DNA from: Lasiodiplodia sp. COLG20
Taxonomy: Eukaryota; Ascomycota; Dothideomycetes; Botryosphaeriales; Botryosphaeriaceae
Direction of reading: 5' to 3'
Assembly: GCA_009801085.1 (NCBI GenBank)
Contig: VNWV01000003.1
Span: forward strand, 4,030,001 to 4,094,000
DNA: 64,000 nucleotides
The notes beneath the pieces were generated by a model. That model saw only the letters and a list, made by a program, of their open reading frames with translations. It was not told where the DNA came from and did no database searches. Of this stretch, positions 22,275 through 33,139 are shown one piece after another. The translations under genes were made by a program, and so were the position numbers. Each line of letters opens with the position of its first letter. The stretch's first letter is position 1.

Positions 22275-23620
22275 GCTGGTCATCGAAGAGGGGGAATGAA
22301 ATGGCGATGGGGCTGGTGGTGCTGGGGAAGAGGAGGATGATGGTGGTGCGCGGCTTGGGATGTGGTGGGGGGATTTCGATTCTTGGTTTCAATTATTTTC
22401 TTCGTAACACTTTTTCCTTTTTGTCTTTGCCTTGGAGTGGTGGGCTGAAGTGGTGCGGGGAAGTTGAATTTTCCTATCCATTGTCCAGAAAAGACGTAGA
22501 GTAGAATGAATGTCAATGTTGAGCTGCTCATGGACAGTTATTACCAAATGAGTGATATTCCGAATCCGGTTGTGAATGATGTAATCATAAGGAGTGGAGC
22601 CTTCGGAATCGATGTGTCCTTGCTCATCGTGCATGATACTAAGCGATGCCAACTGTAGTACGACGTCGAGTGATAACCACTTTTGCTTACTTAGAGGGTT
22701 CCTAGGGAAGTCAATTATGCTGTTAAGTCTAAGTCCTTATTTTAAAAGTGCGTTTCCTAACTCTAGTCAAATTTGTGTAAAAAAAAAAAAACATCATGTA
22801 AAGAAAACATTAGTACTTCCTCTTCGTCGAATACTTAGAAAAGTAAAAGAGTTTTAGTCTTAACCTAAGGCTTTTAGTAGCTATGTAGCCAATACCGTCT
22901 TATGTATGGTAAAGTTACGAGGCTGACTGGGCTGGATTTTGACAAGGACGTGTGCGCACTGTCTTAGATTAAGGTTGCACATCGGAGAAGACTCGGCTTT
23001 GAGAACATGCTGCATATGGTGTGCATGTCGTTGAGGAGGGTTAGCATCGATTGGTCTTGGAAAGCCTTATGAATGTGGTAGTGTAAGCGCTGAACACAAT
23101 TCGGGTGTGCAGCCGATAGTGGAGAGGGCTGGGTGTACTGGGAATATGCACAAAATTAAAACAGGACAATCTGTTGCGGAATACTTCATGGTTTGTCCGA
23201 CTTTATTTTAGCCGTAAGCTGCAAATCATGCGAACTTCACATAGGTAGTTCGTGCATAGGTCAGTGACGATATCATTGGTAACGACTACCCAAAGGGTTG
23301 ACGAGGAGCTGCTGCCTGAAATACGGAACTTAAGCCACAACGTCCACTGTTATTCTTGAAGAACTGTTATGCTATTGCAGTACCGACTGCTACACTGATA
23401 TGGAGAAGTCCACCAACATTTCTAAAGGTATGCTTAAGAGAGAGATAGCGCATACCTAATATACACGACCATTGCCAGGCTTTGCATCATTGTTGCCTTG
23501 CCTTAGCTGGCAGCACAACTCGCTTTGGCGATCATGCGGCGGCTATACCGCCACGCTAGATAGCTCGCTGCGTAGTTGCTGGCGTAGCGGACAGACGAAG
23601 AGGACATAACCGCGCTGTCC
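22275..23620. other. Convergent intergenic region
   Basis: 1.35 kb between the 3' ends of the subtilase (+) and O-methyltransferase (-). It is more AT-rich than its surroundings from about 22500 and includes a 12-base A run near 22780. No coding frame or known element is supported. Confidence 0.5.
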
Positions 23621-25157
23621 TTATTCGCCCCCCACACTCACACGATGCGTGGGCGAGTGAGGTTCTGATAAGTCGGGGATAAGTGGTTCTTCCGAGCTGC
23701 TGTCCTCCCACACAGCCTCGAAAATGAAGAAAACTGAGTGCTGGACGGAGTTCCGAACTCCACGGAATTTGAAACGCCGGTCTGCCAGGGTGAAAATTTC
23801 CTTCCACTCATCCTCTGTTCTCTCATTGCCATTGAAGCAGCTCATCATACACATGTCGAGATTCCTAAGTCATCTTGTCAGCGGGCGGGATGATGCACAA
23901 TCTAGGGGCTCCCGATGGTACCGTATGAACTGGTTTCCCCTACGCGGCAGTTCGTCGCACGCGGAAAGACAACCCTCGTTGACAAGGACTCTCGCGCCCG
24001 GTTTCATAGCGGGGACGAGGTTTTGAAGGAACTTGACGCAATGTTTCTGCGGCCAGTTGGGAAAAACGTGGCGGAACAGGTAAACATCACCTGACACAGT
24101 CTGAACGTCACCCATATCATGGCCCATGAACGACACACGATCGGCCAGCGCGGGGTCGAGCATCTTTCTGCCCTGCTCAGCCGTGCTGGGCAAGTCCTGC
24201 ACAACGAAGCGGAGCTCGGGCGCCGCCTTCGCAATGGCAATGCTCACATGGCCATGCGACCCGCCAACCTGCACGAAGCGTAAACGCACAGCAAACGTTA
24301 GGTAGGACAAGGGCAAAAAAGACTCACGTCCACAACCGTCGCCCGCCCCAGGCCCTTCCAATCAAACCCCTCGACGAGGTCCTCGATCCGATGCGTGCGG
24401 CCGCGCGCCAGCTGCGCCATGGCGCCGCCGAAGACGCGCGCCCGCTCCTCGCGCTCGTCCAGGTAGCGGTAGATGGGGTGGCCGCCGAACGCCAGCCCGA
24501 AGCCCGTCTCCTCGGGCTCCTGGCTGCTGCTGCCGCCGCTGGCATTAAACGTCTCCAGCGCGTGCGCGGTGCGCATCGCGGCGGGGCCGAACTCGCCGAA
24601 CGTCATGTCGAGCCAGTCGCGCACGCCCTCGCCGCAGCGCAGCGCCAGCGACGCGCGCGTGTGCGCCGCCGTGCCGGGGCTGGGCTCGTGGAAGACGTGC
24701 TGGAGCGAGGCGTGGCGGACGAGGCGGGCGACGAGTGTTGGAGACAGGCCGGTCGTCGCGGCGATGGCGTCGAACGTCGCGCTGCTGGTGGGGGGGATCG
24801 CGTCGGCTAGTTTGAAGCGGATGATGGTGTGTAGGCTGATGTCGTTGTTGAGTTGCTGCGGGAGAGTCGTTAGCGGGGAGGGAGGGCATCCACGTGCGAG
24901 AGGTAGGTACGGCTTACGTTCCATGCTTGCCATTGGAGATGCTCGACTGGGCCGAGCGTTAGAACTGCGAGGTCTTGCGCTGCGGCGTGCAGCTTCTCCT
25001 GAGAGGCTTTGAGCTGTGCATCGTCGTCGGGGATGGGAAGTGATCCTGGCCCATCGACTGTAAAGGACGGAGTGGGGAGACTGTTCTGCTCAATGTAGTC
25101 GGCGAGGCGCTTGGCCTCTGCCACTATGGTCGACGCAAGACTAGTGAGCGAGGACAT
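23621..25157 (-). CDS. SAM-dependent O-methyltransferase (fungal COMT-like), catalytic His replaced
   Basis: Exons 25157-24918, 24855-24328, 24268-23922 and 23864-23621 join to 452 residues. The start is ATG 25157; the frame extends upstream only through a TTG. The N-terminal half is the winged-helix dimerisation region seen in plant and fungal O-methyltransferases. SAM motif I is VVDVGGSHGH, with motif IV DMGD and DVYLFRH downstream. In COMT-type enzymes the catalytic base lies in a (L/C)HDW or HNW motif; here the aligned sequence is VFPNW, so Pro takes the His position. The C-terminus (MCMMSCFNGNERTEDEW) matches the family. Such enzymes usually methylate phenolic metabolites. Here activity is doubtful or uses another base. 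No biosynthetic backbone gene adjoins it. Confidence 0.9.
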
Positions 25158-26523
25158 GTCAGTTCTAGACAACCTTTGCTAATCAGCTTTGATGGGGTAT
25201 GGCCGTCCAAGAGCACTCCATATACCGTTCTGCTGCCCTCTCCATTCTACTGAAAGCTGAAAAAGCCGCATCGATGCCCCACATGAGATGCTTAGCTATC
25301 AAGCCAGAAGACAAGATTCGATGCACCTGCTGTGTAGGATCGCAAGCGCGCATGATGGCATTTCCGGTTTCTATTTGTCCATAATCATAGGCTTGGCTGG
25401 CTAGCGGGCGGCGTATATTCCTGAATAGTTCTTCATACTCGCTCTTGTCAATTAGAGGGAATTTTGTGGGGCGGCATACCCAGTGTTAATATCAATAGAC
25501 CGCTCCTTCTGTGCGTCTACGCATACGTGTCATATGCGACTAAGCTACGCTTAACCATGTCTGGACTTCCCAGTCAGGTCAGCGACCGGGCGGAGCCGGA
25601 AGTAGTCCCGCGACACCCTCATCTCAGCTTCAAAATCATCGTGCATGATGCAATCACTTCAGATCTTTGCCTAAATACATTTCACTCCCGCCCGAAGGCC
25701 CGTTCCGTCGATTTCAAACATTAGAGAGGTTACTAGGCCCTCGTTTCTCTTCCCCAGGTGAACAAGGTATCCAGCCTTCTACCTAGTGTCGCAACGTCGT
25801 AGGCCACCAAATTCACTTTCTGTGGCTAGCTTCGCGTTTTCTAGGTCTTTTTGAGAAGGTTGCTCCGAACCTCCCATGTTGAAAACCATGATAGATTGAC
25901 CCTCTAAGGGGCTTGACAACTAGCAGAGACTATGTATACAGGAGTGGAACTAGGCGTGACAACCGATTCTACTGAGACATTTTCGCCATGTACATACCTT
26001 TGAGACTTGAAACGCTTATTCAATCTGCCTACAAAGATTGACGTGTCGAGAGGACCGGATAAGCTGTTCTTCCACTAGGCACACTCGAAACATCTTGTTA
26101 GTGATACCGTGCTTCTTCAAGTGTGAAAAGAATCAATCCATGAATATCAACTCCATGCGTTCGAATTTCCAATTCATCAACTGATTGTTCCGCAGCCGCT
26201 TTTATCGCAGTCACAAACGCACAAATCCCTTTCACCCACCTCATCAACCGTTAAAGTAGTGACACAATAAGCGCGAGGGTTAAGATGCCTTCTTTCCATT
26301 CTCAAAAGTTTCTTGTAGCCGATCTAATATGCCAACCCAATCCTGTATGAAGCTGATCAATGAACCGCTGATCTAAGAATAGCGGCTGGCCAAGAACCTC
26401 AGTCTCAGCAATGCAATGTGTGCGCCAAAAAGCCAAAAGAAAAAAAGAAAAGAAACCACTTGTATCCATCACTCCACCCTTCTCCATCATTTCAAAGTAA
26501 GTATGGATAGTGTAAGCCGAGGC
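25158..26523. other. Intergenic region, no gene seen
   Basis: 1.37 kb upstream of the O-methyltransferase. It has moderate AT content and scattered short frames. The minus-strand frame 26302-26490 lies just downstream of the H2B-like relic and shows no similarity that I recognise. Confidence 0.5.
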
Positions 26524-26758
26524 CTAGATTTCGCGGGAAGAGATGGTAGACTTCTTGTTGTAGGCAGCAAGCTCGGAAAGCGCCGTGGTAGCGCGCTCAA
26601 AAATGCCCTCGGTAGGAATTCGCTCGAAGGCCCCAGTGTCAACGCGCTCGAAATATCTGCATGCAAATCAGCGTCGGATCTCTTGTAGTCAGATGCGAGG
26701 GGAAACCTACCATCAACGCAGGAGTTCAAGACCTGCTTGAAGACCGGAAGCGCCAACA
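26524..26758 (-). pseudogene. Histone H2B-like relic
   Basis: Read on the minus strand, this segment carries an almost perfect H2B stretch, LAAYNKKSTISSREI, directly followed by TAG where H2B has Gln. Upstream are VFKQV, LNSCVD and IFER pieces that match H2B VLKQV, LNSFVND and IFER. The block that normally links KQV to LNS (about 12 residues) is missing. One base is lost at the DIFER junction, and the FER..TE unit appears expanded, with about 17 extra residues. A GT..AG interval at 26710-26657 (54 bp) falls inside the VND/DIF join and could be an old intron. The 3' end of H2B (RLILPGELAKHA) is absent. It begins only two bases past the stop of the neighbouring oxygenase. This is a decayed fragment, not a working histone gene. 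Confidence 0.7.
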
Positions 26759-26760
26759 CC

Positions 26761-27735
26761 TTAACCAAAGATCAACCTCCGAATATCGTCGTCCTGCGTC
26801 ATGGTATCTCCATCAGCCACCTCCTCATTTCCCTCCCTCCACCTCCACCGCTTCCCCATCACCTCTTTGAACCACTCCACATCCACTCCTCCGCCCATCA
26901 CCTCCTTCGAAAACGCCGTCGCCGGCACAGCTCCCTCGACCGGCCTGAGAACGACATCCAAATCCGGCGCCACGAACAGCACTGCGCTGAGCCTACGCAC
27001 GCCAGGCACGCGGCGGACGCGGTGCCTCAGAGCTCTCACCTTGCCTCCGCTCAGCACCAGTGCGCACCACCCTGCCAGCACGACCGTCGCGTTACCAGGC
27101 ACGAGCGTCCACTCTCCCGTCTCTGGATCCTCGATCTCCAATCCGCTGACGCCGTCCTGGAAGATGATGCTGAAGGTGCCGTAGTCGGTGTGCGCGCCGC
27201 AGCCGTTCGGGTCCTGTGGCGCCGCTGTGTCCGGGCTGTAGTCGCAGAGGCGCCAGTTGAGATTGCTGCCGCGGTGGAAAGGTGACAAATCCGCACCAGC
27301 GGCGGCGCTGAGGGTCGCGAGGATGGGGCCGATGTACGCGGTGCTGGCGGCGGAGAAGAAGGCGAGGATGGCGTCGAGGCCGTGAGGAGCCAACGTCGCA
27401 CGGACGTCATTGGGAATGAGAGAGGTGCGGTGAGGCGAGAGGTGGATGGTGAACTTCTGGTCCGAGGTGGAGTTGTGGGTCGCGGCCGTTTTGAGGATAC
27501 CGCGCTTGGGGTAGGTGGCGTTGAGGGCGGCAGCAGCGTCCGAGTTAGCGCAGAAGTGGTCGAAGAGATAGCAGATAGCAGCGAAGAGCGCTTGTATGGA
27601 TGGGGAGGTGAGGAGTGGGGTGTCCGACGAGAGTCCGATGAAGGGCGCGGGTGAGGGAGAAGCGTCTTGTTCAGCTGCAAGAACAGGCTCAGCCAGAAAG
27701 CTTGTGGGGTTGCTGGTAGCAACGGCAGCAGCCAT
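26761..27735 (-). CDS. 2OG-Fe(II) dioxygenase, isopenicillin N synthase-like
   Basis: Intronless frame of 324 residues from ATG 27735. The double-stranded beta-helix carries the iron ligands His182 and Asp184 (AHTDYGT) and His238 (ALRHRV). A 2OG-anchoring RxS (RLS, about 248-250) follows. The N-terminal half matches the DIOX_N-type helical region only loosely and is Ala-rich. Family members oxidise small metabolites with 2-oxoglutarate, Fe(II) and O2; the substrate is unknown. It is GC-rich and intronless among intron-bearing neighbours. The stop codon abuts a histone H2B-like relic on the same strand. Confidence 0.88.
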   Translation of the reverse strand: MAAAVATSNPTSFLAEPVLAAEQDASPSPAPFIGLSSDTPLLTSPSIQALFAAICYLFDHFCANSDAAAALNATYPKRGILKTAATHNSTSDQKFTIHLSPHRTSLIPNDVRATLAPHGLDAILAFFSAASTAYIGPILATLSAAAGADLSPFHRGSNLNWRLCDYSPDTAAPQDPNGCGAHTDYGTFSIIFQDGVSGLEIEDPETGEWTLVPGNATVVLAGWCALVLSGGKVRALRHRVRRVPGVRRLSAVLFVAPDLDVVLRPVEGAVPATAFSKEVMGGGVDVEWFKEVMGKRWRWREGNEEVADGDTMTQDDDIRRLIFG

Positions 27736-29043
27736 GTTGTCGTTCTTTGCTTGGGAAAACTGTGGCTATGTGGATCAACGAACAAGAAGTGGGGTTGAGA
27801 GTTGAAGAAGCTCATGAAGCGCAGGAGCGCCTTAAGTAGCCACCAAACACGCTAACCCACCTGAACATGTCAAACAAGGAAGGCGCTACCAGGCTCCAGA
27901 GTAACATCACCTGACAGAATTTAATGATGTCCCCTTGCTCATAAGATTGCTTGTACGACAAACTTTTAAGCGCGTGATTGATTTATGCGTCCTGAAAATG
28001 GATTGCATGATTGAATATCCTGCAGGCACAGAAGAACCAATCATCCGCCACATAGAATCAAATTTTTTATCCTCACGAGCGCCAATTCATCACTCATCAA
28101 TTCTTCACCTTTCAATTGTTTCAATCACAGCCACCCGTTCTTTCCAATCACGCGAGTACGTCTACCATCAGCCGCCTTCCCATCAAATCATGCCCCCAAA
28201 CATAAATCAGCCCAACGGCGCTACGCAGGAGGCGCGGAGGCTTAGCGGTATCACAAGGCTATGCGAGTCCTTTCTTCGCCACTTTCAATTCACCAATATG
28301 ACGAGAGGGTAGAAATGGTTGAGTGGCAGGACCCTTGGAACGATTGGGTGGGCTTTGTTGAGGTCATCCTTGCGGGGTCTACCTCAATTTTTACATGAGC
28401 TTTGTGTTTGAAACGATGAATACTGCACGTGTCTATCTTCGATCGGCCAATGTGAAGCGGCGACTCCGTTAGCAAGAGGCTGGACCGGTGGCGGCTGTCG
28501 AGTCTGGGACGCGTCGCATCGTTCACACTGCTGTTGTCTTCGGTCTCTGTGGAGCATACAGAACGGCAGCTATTGTCTTCTGTAGGCCCTTCTCTCGCCT
28601 GAAGTTGTAGAGTTCTGTCGTTTCAGGGTTTTCTGGATATCTAAGAGAATGCTCTTGTTCTAAGCACCTTTTTTAAATCCGAAAGTCATGCTTGATGTAA
28701 AATTACCAAACATACGTAACACTCCAATTGAATCATGATCTCGTAGTCTCATCAGATACTTGCTTCACGAACTCCCATCGATCCCTTCTAAACCCCTTCC
28801 AGACTCCCATAACGCCTCGTCTCGAGATAAGCATCATTTCTGGCCGTAACACTGGGCCTCATCCCGATCGGATCGACCGCCTGAGTTAAGAGCCGGCCCT
28901 CACCCGTGACTCACTCTCATATACCACCCTCTGTATTCCGACGTGAAGTTGCAAACAATTCACTCTGCTGCGCTGCAACGAATCGGCCGTGTTGTGAGAT
29001 TCTGGGTCTGCTAAACTGTACCGAGGCGATTGCGCTGAAAACC
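27736..29043. other. Intergenic region
   Basis: 1.3 kb with no supported gene. A 40-codon frame starts with an ATG near 28191 after a CT-rich leader-like stretch and contains one copy of a 19-base repeat found again at 31312. It could be the first exon of something lost, but nothing joins to it. Confidence 0.45.
28241..28259 (+). repeat. 19-base exact repeat, copy 1
   Basis: Identical to 31312-31330 in the same orientation. Both copies are followed by a base and then ATG. A chance match of this length in 64 kb is unlikely, but the function is unknown. Confidence 0.7.
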
Positions 29044-30526
29044 TTAAACACTTGGACGGCTGCTGACAATCTCCAGCTGAATGTAGTGTCCTGAGGGACC
29101 TTCCCCGTGCCGCTTGGATACCGTTTCCGGTGAGCCAGATTGAGGGCCCTGTGCAGGAGCTTCCACGCCGCCGCCTGTATGCTCCGTCAAATTTGGGGGA
29201 TCTCCTTGTTCAACGTCTGGTTCCTCTGTTGAGATGGTCGGATCTGAGGTCGTGCTTTCACTGGGCCTTCTTTTGTCCTTGTGACCTGGAACATGGTGTT
29301 AACTGTGAAGGAAGAGGAAAGCAAGATCAAAGGTTCAGTCCTTACCAACATATACGTTGAACGCCGAATATAGAAGATGGAAAAAGGAACAGATGGCTAG
29401 TGTCTGTCCCAGACCCCATATCGACCCGAACTTTAGGGTGCAGTGCTTGCCGGTCGGATCCTTGCTCAGCTTTTGTCCTAGAACATGTGCCGCAGACACA
29501 GAAGAAAAGATGAGTTGAAGGCAAAATGCTGTCGTCCTGTTCCCGTTCGTGAACCCAACCACGATTCGCAGGATCCAGCATTCCTGCCCTCTTGGCTTTC
29601 TGGGTCCAAGGCAGCCTTTGAAGAACTTCCACGTAGCCTCCATGTCTCTCAAAGATTGAATGAAAGAAATGATGAAAGGATATTCCAGACAAAAGCCAAA
29701 AATAAGTGTCCCGAAAGCCGTGCCTGGAGAGAGGTCACCTCTTTTCCTCGCTCTGAGGTCTTCTATTACCTCATCAGCGGATTTCTCTCCCGTTGTTCCG
29801 TTGATATCATGGAAGTTGCGAGGGGCAAGCCATTGAGAGACAGCAGGAAAGGGATGAGCGATAATTATTGTAATATACAAAAACACGGAGAACAAAATGC
29901 ACAAGAAGAGGCGGATGTTATGAGTGATCTGACGATCTTTGGGGTAACCTCCGGTCGAAATCAAAGAGGCGAGTGTTGCACAGCTAGACAAATAGCTTAT
30001 GTAGATGATCAGATGGAAATGCGCCTCTTGAAGCCGATAGACATACGGGAGTTGCTTGTATTTGTCACTCCATGAGGATCCGTTGAAAATTTCAATGTAG
30101 CCACTGACAAGTAACGCGAAGCCAGTAAAGAGTTGTTGATCCCCAAATAGGAGGATGAGGCTGTCAAGTAACTTTCGATGCTCGTCATACTCTCGTTCGT
30201 CCTTCTCGGAGAAGAGAGAAGTCGTGCGCTGGAGGGCCCGGCTAATGGGTCTGCGACAGCATTTTGGGAACAGCGCGTTCGGTATCCCGTGTCTGATTTC
30301 CAGAGCAGCGGCATATACGGAAAGAAGCGTTGCCAAGAGGGCAGCAAGTCCGTAAGAGGCAATGACCTATTATTACAGAGTTGTTAGAAGACGACATTTT
30401 CCCCAAGTTCAATCGCTTTTATCTAGTACTGACCCCAATCCCAACAACGTCAAGGTTCGTTTGGCATTCCTCCTTATAGAACCATTTCTCGTCGAATATG
30501 ACGAATCCGTTCGTAGCGGCAGCCAT
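29044..30526 (-). CDS. Fungal multi-pass membrane protein of unknown function
   Basis: Exons 30526-30434, 30366-29346 and 29285-29044 encode 451 residues. The start ATG at 30526 gives MAAATNGFVIFDE, followed by VVGIGVIASYGLAALLATLLSVYA as the first helix across the first splice. About seven hydrophobic segments follow, with cytosolic or luminal loops rich in charged residues. The C-terminal tail (last about 80 residues) is Pro/Ser/Glu-rich. The second intron acceptor is chosen at 29286 (TTCCAG) because it opens a longer tail; an alternative upstream acceptor gives a shorter end. Similar predicted proteins are common and often expanded in Pezizomycotina. No function is known. Confidence 0.82.
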
Positions 30527-31405
30527 GCTTTCTGACGGTAGATGGTTGGAATTTTGGAAAGTAAAGTGTGATTGCAGATCGACACCTTTGGAACAAAACG
30601 CTCATGAGATATCGGACATGTTATCTGTTCAAATTCCGCACCTCGTTTATCTGGAAAACATGTACGGCACGGTGTCACACCTGAACCGTACTTTGAGTGC
30701 AAAGCTTGTTTCAGGGGGCGATTCTCATCAAATGTGTGAATCGCTAGTTCTCTAATTGGGTAAAGGAGCCTTGCCACCTATATAATCCTGATTCTTGGTG
30801 TAATACCCCACGTGAAGATTGGATATGCCAAAGAATGTGACCTGATACATCATCAACTGTTTTCATTTACCCTTGCTGTCCAGGCTCGTGTAAATCCCTG
30901 AATTCGCTAGCCCATGGCTTTGTGCTACCATCCAGGTCCCGTCCCGCTGCCTAGACGGATATGTGCTGTGTAACTCGCGACAGGGTACTTGTCCCTCTTC
31001 CCACACAGCGGCAAGAAGAATCATACATCGTAAGTTCTTTCTGTGGAAACAAAGTACAGAGTAGCCCTTTTTCTTACAGAGCAGATGTGGTATTGAAGAT
31101 TTTGGGCTGGCTTCTTCCATTTGCCAATCTGAGACAACAACTTTACGGGTGGCTCTCCTTGGCTACAGAAGAATGAGGCGTAAGAAGGCAAATGTTGAAG
31201 TAAATTAGCGCTGTAATGACACAGTGTTTCAAGATGCAGCAATAAGGGTTGCTTATCGCTGCAGAGCTCAGCTGGGTGAGGCAGCGTTACGTAGAGGACG
31301 TAGGGGGCGTCCTTAGCGGTATCACAAGGCAATGTAAAACATTCTGTATCTGTATCCACCAACAACACTGAAGGTCACAGATGACGGTGTGAACTATCTG
31401 CAGAA
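30527..31405. other. Intergenic region
   Basis: About 880 bp between the start of the membrane protein and the stop of the alpha/beta hydrolase. Minus-strand frames (30409-30777, 31021-31368) do not fit a gene. The right side has copy 2 of the 19-base repeat. Confidence 0.45.
31312..31330 (+). repeat. 19-base exact repeat, copy 2
   Basis: Same sequence as 28241-28259, 3.05 kb away in direct orientation and again outside genes. Confidence 0.7.
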
Positions 31406-32407
31406 TCACGCCCCCAACCACCCCAAAAGCGCCTCATGATACGCCTCCGGATCCTGCACCTGCGGACTATGGCCCAGCCCCTCAAACTCAACCAACGTCG
31501 CATCCGGAATCTTCGCCGCCGTCTCCTTGCCTAGCACATCGTAATGCCCCAGCCTCTCCTGCACCTCTGGCGGACTCCACTGCTTGCCGATGGCCGTATT
31601 ATCCCTCTGCCCAATCAGCAACAGCGTCGGCATGCGCAGCAACCCGAACTCGTGCGCGATGGGGTGCGTCAGCACCATGTCCGTCGTCAGCGCCATGTCC
31701 CACGCGTACGTGCGGCCCTCGTCCGGCACCGCGTACAGCGACACCAGCATGCGCACCCACTGATCGTACGCCTCCGTCCACGGCGCGTCGGGGTAGTACG
31801 TCGCCTGCTGGTACGCGCGGATGGAGCTGTAGTTCGTCGCCAGCTCGGCGTCGAACAGCAGGTCGATCGAGCGCCATGGCACGCCGAGGGCTTGCCAGTC
31901 CTCTAGGCCGAGCGGGTTGGTGAGGATGAGGGAGGTTGTCGCGGTGGGGAACATGAGGGCGTAGCGCGTGGCGAGCATGCCGCCCATGGAGTGGCCGAGG
32001 ATGGTGGCGGAGGGGAGGCCGAGGGAGGTGAGGAGGGAGTTGGTGTTGCTGGCGAGTTGTTGGAGGGAGTACTGGTAGGTTGGTGGCTTGGAGGATTTGC
32101 AGAAGCCGATTTGGTCGGGGATGATGACGCGGTAGCCGTGGGTGGAGAGGATGCGCGCGGTTTGGGCCCAGGTTGCGCCGCAGAAGTTTTTACCGTGGAG
32201 GAGGACGATGGTTTTGTTGGTTGGAGTTGTGGTGTTGGGCGCGACGTCCATGTAGGCCATCGAGAGCTGCTGTTGCTGGGTGGTGACGTTGTGGTAGTGG
32301 ATGGGCCATGGGTACGGGTAGTCCCATTTGCTGGGTGGGACTACGGTGGTGCTGAGGGCGGCATTGGCGAGGGCCAGGAGGGCCGCAATGGTCGCGTGGA
32401 ACCGCAT
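31406..32407 (-). CDS. Secreted alpha/beta hydrolase
   Basis: Single exon, 333 residues from ATG 32407; codons farther upstream in this frame are unlikely because the ATG at 32407 opens a clean signal peptide (about 1-18). The fold's landmarks are present: the HGKNFCGATW oxyanion loop after strand 3, nucleophile Ser140 in GHSMGG, Asp269 in IGQRDN and His313 in GLGHSP. The cap region (about 170-255) is Trp/Tyr-rich. The enzyme probably hydrolyses an ester, epoxide or related small substrate outside the cell. The substrate cannot be told. The coding sequence is GC-rich toward its 3' part. Confidence 0.9.
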   Translation of the reverse strand: MRFHATIAALLALANAALSTTVVPPSKWDYPYPWPIHYHNVTTQQQQLSMAYMDVAPNTTTPTNKTIVLLHGKNFCGATWAQTARILSTHGYRVIIPDQIGFCKSSKPPTYQYSLQQLASNTNSLLTSLGLPSATILGHSMGGMLATRYALMFPTATTSLILTNPLGLEDWQALGVPWRSIDLLFDAELATNYSSIRAYQQATYYPDAPWTEAYDQWVRMLVSLYAVPDEGRTYAWDMALTTDMVLTHPIAHEFGLLRMPTLLLIGQRDNTAIGKQWSPPEVQERLGHYDVLGKETAAKIPDATLVEFEGLGHSPQVQDPEAYHEALLGWLGA

Positions 32408-32589
32408 CTTGGGATGTTCGAGTAGGAAGAAGAGTGGAAAGCAGAAATCTTGATGATTGCGCAGATGTGGGGTTTTATTTTCCTCGTTACACACGGATCC
32501 TTGACGTGTTCCTGGCATCTGCCAGCCGAGCTTACGCTTGGCACCTTCCTGATCTTTCTCGGCTGATATTTACATCGCATCCTTCAGGC

Positions 32590-33139
32590 TCATGAACACA
32601 CCGGACTGGCCGTGGGCTTCGAAACGGCGTTTGATGGGTTTGTTTGTCCGCACCCTGAAGTCACGCCGAAAAGAGTGTCATCCACGGCCGCATCGTATGC
32701 ATCTCCGCAGTTGGGGTCACTGCAGAGCTGTCAGCATCCATGTTTTGCCTCGCTTGTTCGGCAATCGCACCTCGCTCCACCGCTAGCATTTTCAAAATAC
32801 GAACAGATGTCGTGGGAGAAGCAATCCTGCGTGTACGCGTTTCCAACAGCAGTGCCAGTGCATCCCGCGCCACAACGGCCGTTGCAACTATAACTACAAT
32901 GGGCGGTGTATGTCAGCTCTTTCTCCGGGTGGCATTCTCGCGGTGCAGCCGTGCACTTACTCTCCCGAACCGGCGGAATTGCTGCCGTAGTTGCTTCCGA
33001 CGACGCCCGTGAACGTGCATGTCTTGCCCGCACTGTTGGTCCACGTCGCTGTTGCACTTGCACCGACCTTGAGACAGGTGATCGACGCTTCCACGCAGGC
33101 GACAACGCTCAAGAGAGCCGGAAAAATTACTGTCTTCAT
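32590..33139 (-). CDS. Small cysteine-rich secreted protein
   Basis: Exons 33139-32961, 32893-32771 and 32719-32590 give 143 residues. The second splice (51 bp, GTGCGA..GCAG with a GCTGAC branch-like site) is needed to reach ASDPNCGDAYD. Without it the frame stops early. The signal peptide is about residues 1-18. The mature part has many Cys, including CNGRCGAGC and DCFSHDICSY. The CxxHDxC pattern resembles the active-site helix of secreted phospholipase A2, but the calcium loop is not evident, so this may only be convergent. Proteins of this fungal family are small, secreted and of unknown role; an effector or antimicrobial role is possible. A TATA-like element lies about 120 bp upstream. 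Confidence 0.82.

Noticed and set aside
28191..28312. 40-codon frame after a leader-like stretch
   Set aside because: No exon joins it and the peptide is unlike any known family; it contains the 19-base repeat.
30409..30777. Minus-strand 122-codon frame overlapping the start of the membrane protein
   Set aside because: Different frame from the conserved MAAATNGF start and lacks any join to downstream helices.
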